Shown in pieces: positions 11,601 to 19,102 of a stretch of DNA of 34,607 nt; position 1 is the first letter of the stretch, and each line of letters opens with the position of its first letter. The translations under genes were made by a program, and so were the position numbers. The DNA lies in contig NZ_PVWO01000011.1 of assembly GCF_003003845.1 (NCBI RefSeq), positions 1 through 34,607 of the forward strand, written 5' to 3'. The notes under the pieces were generated by a model. It had not been told where the DNA came from, did not search any database, and was given only the letters and a program-made list of their open reading frames with translations. The DNA is from Chamaesiphon polymorphus CCALA 037. GTDB lineage: Bacteria; Cyanobacteriota; Cyanobacteriia; Cyanobacteriales; Chamaesiphonaceae.

Positions 11601-13449
11601 CGCCTTTACACCTACGACTACCATCGTCGCCCCACTGAATGCGACTGCCGACTCCAGCCAAGCGGCGATCGCCGCAGTGGTGCAGCAGCAACTCCAAATC
11701 ATGGCACGGCAATTAGAATTGCTGGGGGGAAATGCGGCTACTTCCATGCTGCAAGCTTCGGCACCATTAGTTACTAGCACGATCGTGGAATCGATCGAAC
11801 CAGCGACTCCAGTAACAATTTCGCCATCATCAAACAGCAATGGTAATGGTAATGGCGCGCATACTAACGGCAAAGTTCCGCCCTCACCTGCTCCAAATCC
11901 CCCAACCCTCGCCGCCGCTGGCCCATCGCCCGGTGCGAAAATTAGTAAAAAGATCGATACTAGCCTCTCGCCCCAACAACAAACGGCACTAGCCGGAATT
12001 ATCGATCGCTATGTTGCTAAAACTAAAGAATCTAAGCGACAAGCCCAAGCACATCGCCGTTATTTAGCAGATCCGCGCACCGTATCGGGATTTTCGCCGT
12101 TGCTCAAAGAAATGGTTTATCCGATCGTCACCGATCGCGCTCAAGGCTCGCGCTTGTGGGATGAAGATGGTAACGAATACATCGATCTGACCAACGGTTT
12201 CGGGCTAAATTTCTTCGGTTGGTCGCCAGATTTTATCACTAATGCCATTAAAGCACAGCTCGACAAAGGCATGGCGATCGGCCCCCAAACGCCACTAGCC
12301 GGGAAAGTTGCTGCCAAGATCGCTCAATTTACCGGAATGGAGCGAGTCGCTTTTTGCAATACTGGTTCCGAAGCGGTGATGGCAGCATTGCGGATCGCGC
12401 GCACGGTGACGGGCAAAGATCTCGTCGCGATCTTCTCCGGCTCCTATCATGGCACATTCGATGAAGTCTTATTCCGCGCTGGCCCCAATCTCAAAACCTT
12501 CCCCTCAGCACCTGGGGTGATGGCTTCGGCATTAGAAAATATCTTAGTGTTAGATTACGACAGCCCCAAGTCACTAGAAATCATCGCCGAATATGCCGAT
12601 CGATTGGCGGCAGTAGTTGTCGAACCAGTTCAAAGTCGCCATCCTCAACTCCAACCCCAAGCCTTCCTCCACGAACTGCGATCGCTCACAGCACGATCGG
12701 AAATCGCCTTAATTATCGATGAGGTAATTACCGGATTCCGAGTCGCTCCTGGCGGTGCTCAAGAACACTTTGGCGTCAAAGCCGATATTGCCACCTATGG
12801 TAAAGTCGTCGGCGGCGGAATGCCGATCGGGATTTTAACTGGCAATTCCAAATATATGGATGCCTTAGATGGTGGCTTCTGGCAATTTGGCGATCGATCG
12901 ATTCCCGAAATCGGCGTCACCTTCTTTGCAGGCACCTTCGTCCGCCATCCCCTCGCATTAGCCGCCGTCGAAGCCACTTTAAACCAACTCGAAGCAGGCG
13001 GTGCCAAACTTCAGCAATCTTTAAATACTAAAACTCAACAAATAGTCGATCGACTCACCGCACATTTTGAATTAGTGGGCGCGCGGATTAAAATCGAACA
13101 TTTTAGTTCGTTGTTTTATCTAATCTTCGACTCGACCGAAAATTATGGCGGGTTGCTATTTTATCTATTACGCGAAAAGGGGATTCATATCTGGGAAAAT
13201 CGACCTTGCTTTTTAACACTCGCCCATAGCGACGAGGAGATCGAAACTATAATTTGGGCATTCCAAATATGTATCGCCGAACTCCAATCGTTGGGATTTT
13301 TATCTAGTTCCGAGCGCGCGATCGCGATTAACAGCAATTTGCCACCCCAACCCGGTGCCAAATTGGGTAAAGATCGCAACGGAAATCCAGCTTGGTTCGT
13401 CACCGATCCGCAACAAAATGGTAAATATTTACAGATCGGTGCAGCGTAA
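5608..13449 (+). CDS. Hybrid megasynthase: GT2 glycosyltransferase - NRPS A - PCP - PKS KS - AT - ACP - GSA-type aminotransferase (AMT); no C domain before A and no KR/DH/ER seen
   Basis: 2613-aa ORF. GT2: [32 protein letters not shown]. A domain: [101 protein letters not shown] (Cys codon 9025-9027), [90 protein letters not shown] (Lys codon 12802-12804). Confidence 0.95.
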   Translation: [2613 protein letters not shown]

Positions 13450-13528
13450 TGGGTAATGGGTAATGGGTAATGGGTAAGGGGTAATGGGTAATGAGTAATG
13501 AGTAAGGGGTAATGGGTAATGGGTAATG
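13447..13528. repeat. Heptanucleotide tandem array, consensus TAATGGG (11 full units plus a partial one)
   Basis: Read directly: TAATGGG x4, TAAGGGG, TAATGGG, TAATGAG x2, TAAGGGG, TAATGGG x2, TAATG. Its first TAA is the stop codon of the 5608-13449 ORF. Confidence 0.95.
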
Positions 13529-13581
13529 CTATTTAATCCAAAAGATTGGGAGAGCCGATTATCTTCTTTCTTTCTTTCTCT

Positions 13582-13613
13582 CTCTGCGCCCTCTGCGCCT
13601 CTGCGGTTAAAAA
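13582..13613. repeat. Interspersed repeat copy 1: CTCTGCGCCCTCTGCGCCTCTGCGGTTAAAAA
   Basis: 32-nt exact match to 20444-20475; both copies preceded by TTATCTTCTTT, here with an extended TTTC run. Confidence 0.9.
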
Positions 13614-13707
13614 ACTCTTTAGCGATCGATAACTAAGCTCTAAATAAGTCGAAACTTAATAAATCTTTTATAAAACGTATCTATCTTTAATTTAAAACCG
13701 TTTCTTT

Positions 13708-16700
13708 ATGATGGATTGTCTCTCAGAACCCACTACTAATATTGAAGACTCGCAAGTTTCCGAACTCGAACTATTATTGACGACATTGCCTTCAAGTATG
13801 GCGATCGAACCAACTGCGGAGTCAAATTTATTAGCAGTTGATTTCGATCCATTTGAAGACGGCGAAATATTGCTGACGGCTCCCGCTACCGAATCTCAGA
13901 AAGAGATTTGGCTGGGCGTCCAATTGAGTAAAGAAGCCAATTTGGCTTGTATGTTATCTCAATCACTGAGATTGACAGGTCAGCTCGATCTCGATGCCCT
14001 GCAAGGGGCGATCGAACAATTAGTCAACCGCCACGAATCATTAAGGACGACTTTTAGCGGCGATGGCATGACAATCTCGATCGCCAAAGCCATCGAGTTT
14101 CAGTCGCCAATAATAGATTTAACAAATTTAACTGAAAGCGCAAGAAAGGCCGAGATCGATCGCCAGCAACAGTTATCTGTGAGCGAACCATTCGATCTGC
14201 GACACGGCCCACTATTTCGCACGACAATTCTGAGATTGACCGATCGCGAGCATTTATTAATTTTTACCATTCATCACATTGTTTGCGATGGCTGGTCGAT
14301 GGGAGTTATTGCCGCAGATTTAGCCAAGTTTTATACGGCTCTCAAGCGCGGAATCGAGCCAGCAATCGGACAACCGGAGTATTTTAGCGACTATGCTTTT
14401 GCCGAACGGGACGATCTTGGCTCCCCAGAATCGATCGAGATCGAAGCATATTGGCTCGATCGATTTGCAGATTTACCACCGATTTTAGAGCTGCCGACAG
14501 ATTATCCCCGTCCGCCGCTCAGAACATTTAATTCTGGTTGCGAGTATTATACTTTGCCAGCTAGTTTAGTCGATCGAATCGAAAAATTGGGTGTCAAAAA
14601 TAGCTGTAGCCTAATGACTACCCTCTTGGCAGCGTATGAAATATTTTTATTTAAACTCACCGGACAAACAGATTTGACAGTAGGCGTGCCGACATCCGGC
14701 CAAATTGCTGCGGGGAAATATAATTTAGTCGGGCATTGCGTTAATTTTTTACCATTGCGGAGTAGGATTGCTCCCGAAAGCAATTTTAGTAGGTATCTTC
14801 GATCGCGAAATAGTGCGATTCTCGACGATTACGAGCATCAAAATTTTACCTTTGGGAGTTTATTACAAAAACTACCCATCCCCCGCGATGCCAGTCGCAT
14901 TCCGCTAGTTGCGGCGGTGTTTAATATCGACCTCAATTCCGAAGACGATCGCGATGCGTTTGACGGATTGACTAGAGAAATTAGCTTCAATCGCAGCTCG
15001 TTTGCCACCTTTGAGTTTTTTCTGAATGCAGTAACGACTCCTCAAGGTCATGTCACGCTGGAGTGTCAATACAATACTCACTTATTTAGTGCTGCAACTA
15101 TTCAGAATCGGCTCCAAGAATTTGAAAATCTGCTCGCGCAAATTGTCGCCGATGCCGAACGACCGCTGCGCGAATTATCGCTGCTGAGTGCGGCTCAAAC
15201 CGATCGATTATTAGTCGAGTGGAATCAAACCGAGACTAATTATCCCCACGATCGATCTATTCCTGAGCTATTCGAGCGGCAAGTGGAGATTTCTGGCGAT
15301 GCTATTGCTCTAATCTTCGAGGAACGACAACTTACCTATCGCCAGTTAAACGATCGCGCCAATCGATTGGCTAACTACTTAATCGCCAGCGGCGTCAAAT
15401 CGGGCGAGCTAGTGGGCATCGCCCTCGATCGATCGATCGAGACGATCGTGGCAATTTTGGGCGTTCTCAAGGCGGGTGGAGCCTATTTACCGCTCGATTT
15501 GAGCTACCCACCCGAAAGGCTGGCGTTCATGCTAGCGGATGCCACAGTATCGGTCTTACTAACTAACCAAACCTCGATCGCTAGATTGCCGGAGCATCTG
15601 GGAAAAACGATTTGTCTCGATCGCGACTGGGATGAAATAGCTACTGCTAGCTCTGCCAATCCCCAGCAGTCGGCCAAATCTGACGATCTCGCCTATGTGA
15701 TGTATACATCTGGCTCGACGGGACAGCCCAAAGGCGTCTGCGTCCCGTATCGCGGCGTAATTCGCCTAGTTAAGGATACAAATTATCTCGATTTTAACAA
15801 TACCCAAGTCTGGCTCCAACTCGCACCGATCGCCTTCGATGCCTCTACCTTGGAGATTTGGGGCAGCTTGCTCAATGGTGGCAAACTCGTCCTATTTCCG
15901 GGCGAGAAGCCCTCTCTGGGCGAATTAGGACAAATTATCGATCGACATCAAATTACTAGCTTGTGGCTGACGGCAGGGCTGTTTCATTTGATGGTGGACG
16001 AGCGGATCGAAGATCTGCGCCCCTTGCGTCAACTGATTGCTGGTGGTGACGTGTTATCCGTCTCCCACGTCCAAAAAGTGCGATCGACGCTGCCAAATTG
16101 TCAGTTAATTAACGGTTACGGGCCGACTGAGAATACTACTTTTACCTGCTGCTATCCAATTACCAGTCTAAATGGATTGAATTCCATTCCGATCGGGCGA
16201 CCGATCGCTAATACCCAAGTTTACATTCTCGATCCCGATCGTCAACCAGTGCCGATCGGCGTTCCTGGCGAACTGTATATCGGCGGCGATGGCTTGGCAC
16301 TGGGCTATCTCAATCGACCCGATTTAACTGCCGAAAAATTTATTGCCAATCCTTTTGGATCGGGAAAACTCTATCGGACGGGCGATTTAGTCCGGTACTT
16401 GCCAGAGGGTGAGATTGAATTTTTGGGACGCATCGACAATCAAGTCAAAATTCGCGGCTTTAGGATCGAGCTGGGCGAAATCGATGCCGTCCTCAGCCAG
16501 CACCCGCAGGTGCGAGAAGTGCGAACTATCGATCGCGAAGATCGTCCGGGAGATAAGCGTTTAGTTGCTTATATAGTTACCGAGAGCGCGCCACCAGCTA
16601 CTGAAGACTGGCGATCGTTTCTGCTCTCTAGATTGCCAGAGTATTTGGTGCCATCGGCATTTGTGACGATCGATGCTTTACCATTAACGGCTAATGGCAA

Positions 16701-17841
16701 AGTCGATCGTCGCGCCTTACCGCTGCCAGAATCCATGCTAGATGTCTCCGCTGCGCTCAGAGTCTTTCCTCGCGATGAGATCGAACTACAACTAGCCGAA
16801 ATTTGGGAACGGGTTTTAGACGTCCAGTCGATCGGGATTAGAGATAACTTCTTTGAACTAGGCGGTCACTCGCTGATGGCCGTAAGGTTATTTGCCGAAG
16901 TCGAAAAGATTTGGGGTCAAAATTTACCGTTAGCAACTCTGTTCCAAGCCCAGACGATCGAATTACTAGCCAAGGTATTGCGCCAAACAGAATGGGTCGC
17001 ACCCTGGTCGTCATTAGTTGCGATTCAACCGCACGGCTCCAAAACACCAATCTTCTGTTTTCACCCGATCGGCGGTAACGTGATGGAATATTACCCCTTA
17101 GCCGATTATTTAGGCAAAGATCGCCCGATTTATGGTTTGCAATGTCAAGGTCTAGATGGCAAGCAACCATTATTAAAAAGTATCGAGGAAATGGCCAGCC
17201 ACTATATTCAAGAGATCTTAACCGTTCAACCACAGGGGCCTTATTTAACGATCGGTTATTCTTTTGGCGGCTTGTTGGCTTATGAGGCAGCTCGGCAACT
17301 ATCACAAATGGGCAAACAAGTAGATTTACTCGCGATCGTCGATTGCAATGCTCCCACTCTTCAAAAAGTGCGCCCATCATTTCTAAAATCTATTCAAATT
17401 CATTTGAGTTATTTAGGTGAATTAGACAGTCGCGGTAAATTTCAATACATTAAAGATCGCATAGACTATCGCTTTAATAATGTCGATTATCGCGAATTCT
17501 TGTTGAGGACTTTCCCCGAAGATGCACAACCTTCAAGCGAATTACTCCAGCTAATCGATAATAATTTTGCAGCAGATCGGGAGTATACTGCTAGACCGTA
17601 TAACGGGAAGCTAACCTTATTTAGGTGTAAAATGCAGATATTAGATTATTATTTGTCTCCCGATCTGGGTTGGGGCGATCTAGTCAATGGCAATCTGGAA
17701 GTTTATAATATCGATGGATCTCACTATAGTATTATGAGAGAGCCGATTGTCAAATCGGTAGCAGAAAAAATAGAGGATTACTTGAACGAAATATCGGTAG
17801 GCAGTAGTAAAGAAGGAGATGAATTACATTCTCATGAATAA
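13708..17841 (+). CDS. Nonribosomal peptide synthetase C-A-PCP-TE (terminal module)
   Basis: C domain [11 protein letters not shown]; A domain [103 protein letters not shown]. Confidence 0.95.
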   Translation: [1377 protein letters not shown]

Positions 17842-19102
17842 ATATCTCCAGATTGCCGAACGATGGTTTGTGATTTTATCACTGATATTTTACTCTTCAG
17901 GGCCGCTTCCATTAATTCTTTCGGGCGGTGCCGGACAAGGAATTGACGAAGAAACAGTGGTGTCGATCGACTATACGCTACCACAAACTATATTTTTTAT
18001 CAATTACCTGATTTCTTTATTTCTGTTGATTATTCGCTGGAGAAAAGCAACTTACACATTGAGTAAAGAACCCACGATCTGGTTGCTCATGGTAATTGCA
18101 TTAATTTCGGTGTTTTGGTCTTTCAATCCCCAATTGACTCGACCAAGAAGTATCGCTTTAGCTGGTACCAGTTTATTTGGATTGTACGTGGCTTCGCGAT
18201 TCAGTATCCGAGAACAAATCAAACTATTAGGATGGAGTTTTGGAATAATTGTCGTGATGAGTTTTCTGCTAGCGATAATTATTCCTTACTATGGCACGAT
18301 GGCCTCTGGCATTCATGCAGGAGCTTGGCGAGGCATCTATGTCCACAAAAATGTGTTGGGTAAAATTATGGGACTGAGTGGGATAGTTTTCGTACTGCTA
18401 TCGCTGGATACCAAACAAAAACGCTGGTATCCTTTAGTGGGACTGGGCTTATCATTTTGTCTGTTATTTCTATCGAAATCTTCGTCAGCGATGATTAATT
18501 TCCTGACAGCGATCGGTACGATCCCGCTCTACAATACTTTGCGATGGCGATATCATTTTATGATACCAACGATAATTGCCACCGTGATTGTGGGTGGGGG
18601 TTTATCATTGTGGCTGAATGAAAACTCCGCAATGTTATTGGGTTCGATCGGTAAAGATCCGACATTGACAGGTCGGACGGAAATGTGGCCTTTTATTATG
18701 GAAATGATATGGAAGCAGCCCTGGCTGGGTTATGGATATAGTGCCTTTTGGAATGATTGGGATAGTCCTGGAGCTTATGTGTGGTATGCCGCGAGGTGGA
18801 CGTCACCAAACTCTCACAATGGATTTTTAGATTTGTGGTTAGATTTTGGATTGGTGGGCTTAATTATCTTTTTGCTCGGATTTTTGCAGACATCGCTCAG
18901 AGGCTTAAAATATATTCGAGTAGATAAATATTGGGCGAGTTTTTGGGGGTTGTTATATTTGACGTACTTAATGTTAGGTAATTTGACGGAAAGCTCTCTA
19001 GTAGCGCGTAATGATATATTTTGGTTGCTGTACATTACTATTTCATTCTCATTAGCAATAAATAGCTCAAAAACAGACGAAATGTCTATCCAGAAGTCAT
19101 AA
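17819..19102 (+). CDS. O-antigen ligase/polymerase family (WaaL/Wzy-like) membrane protein; alternative start ATG at 17834
   Basis: Multi-TM protein with YVHKNVLGKIMGLSG, TLTGRTEMWPF and PNSHNGFLDLWLDFGLVG typical of the O-antigen ligase family; overlaps the 3' end of the NRPS gene. Confidence 0.85.
   Translation: MNYILMNKYLQIAERWFVILSLIFYSSGPLPLILSGGAGQGIDEETVVSIDYTLPQTIFFINYLISLFLLIIRWRKATYTLSKEPTIWLLMVIALISVFWSFNPQLTRPRSIALAGTSLFGLYVASRFSIREQIKLLGWSFGIIVVMSFLLAIIIPYYGTMASGIHAGAWRGIYVHKNVLGKIMGLSGIVFVLLSLDTKQKRWYPLVGLGLSFCLLFLSKSSSAMINFLTAIGTIPLYNTLRWRYHFMIPTIIATVIVGGGLSLWLNENSAMLLGSIGKDPTLTGRTEMWPFIMEMIWKQPWLGYGYSAFWNDWDSPGAYVWYAARWTSPNSHNGFLDLWLDFGLVGLIIFLLGFLQTSLRGLKYIRVDKYWASFWGLLYLTYLMLGNLTESSLVARNDIFWLLYITISFSLAINSSKTDEMSIQKS

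Noticed and set aside
11376-11873. 165-aa minus-strand ORF antisense to the ACP-AMT linker
   Set aside because: Composition is the complement of the Pro/Ala/Thr-rich linker; no recognisable domain; a shadow ORF.
6760-15390. Near-identical DNA stretch in both A domains (ACTTACCTATCG...AACGATCGCGCCAATCGATTGG) as gene conversion
   Set aside because: Corresponds to conserved A-domain residues ([14 protein letters not shown]); homology plus codon bias suffices without an alignment-based test.
16838-17380. 180-aa minus-strand ORF antisense to the PCP-TE region
   Set aside because: No domain and fully inside a well-supported NRPS gene; shadow ORF.
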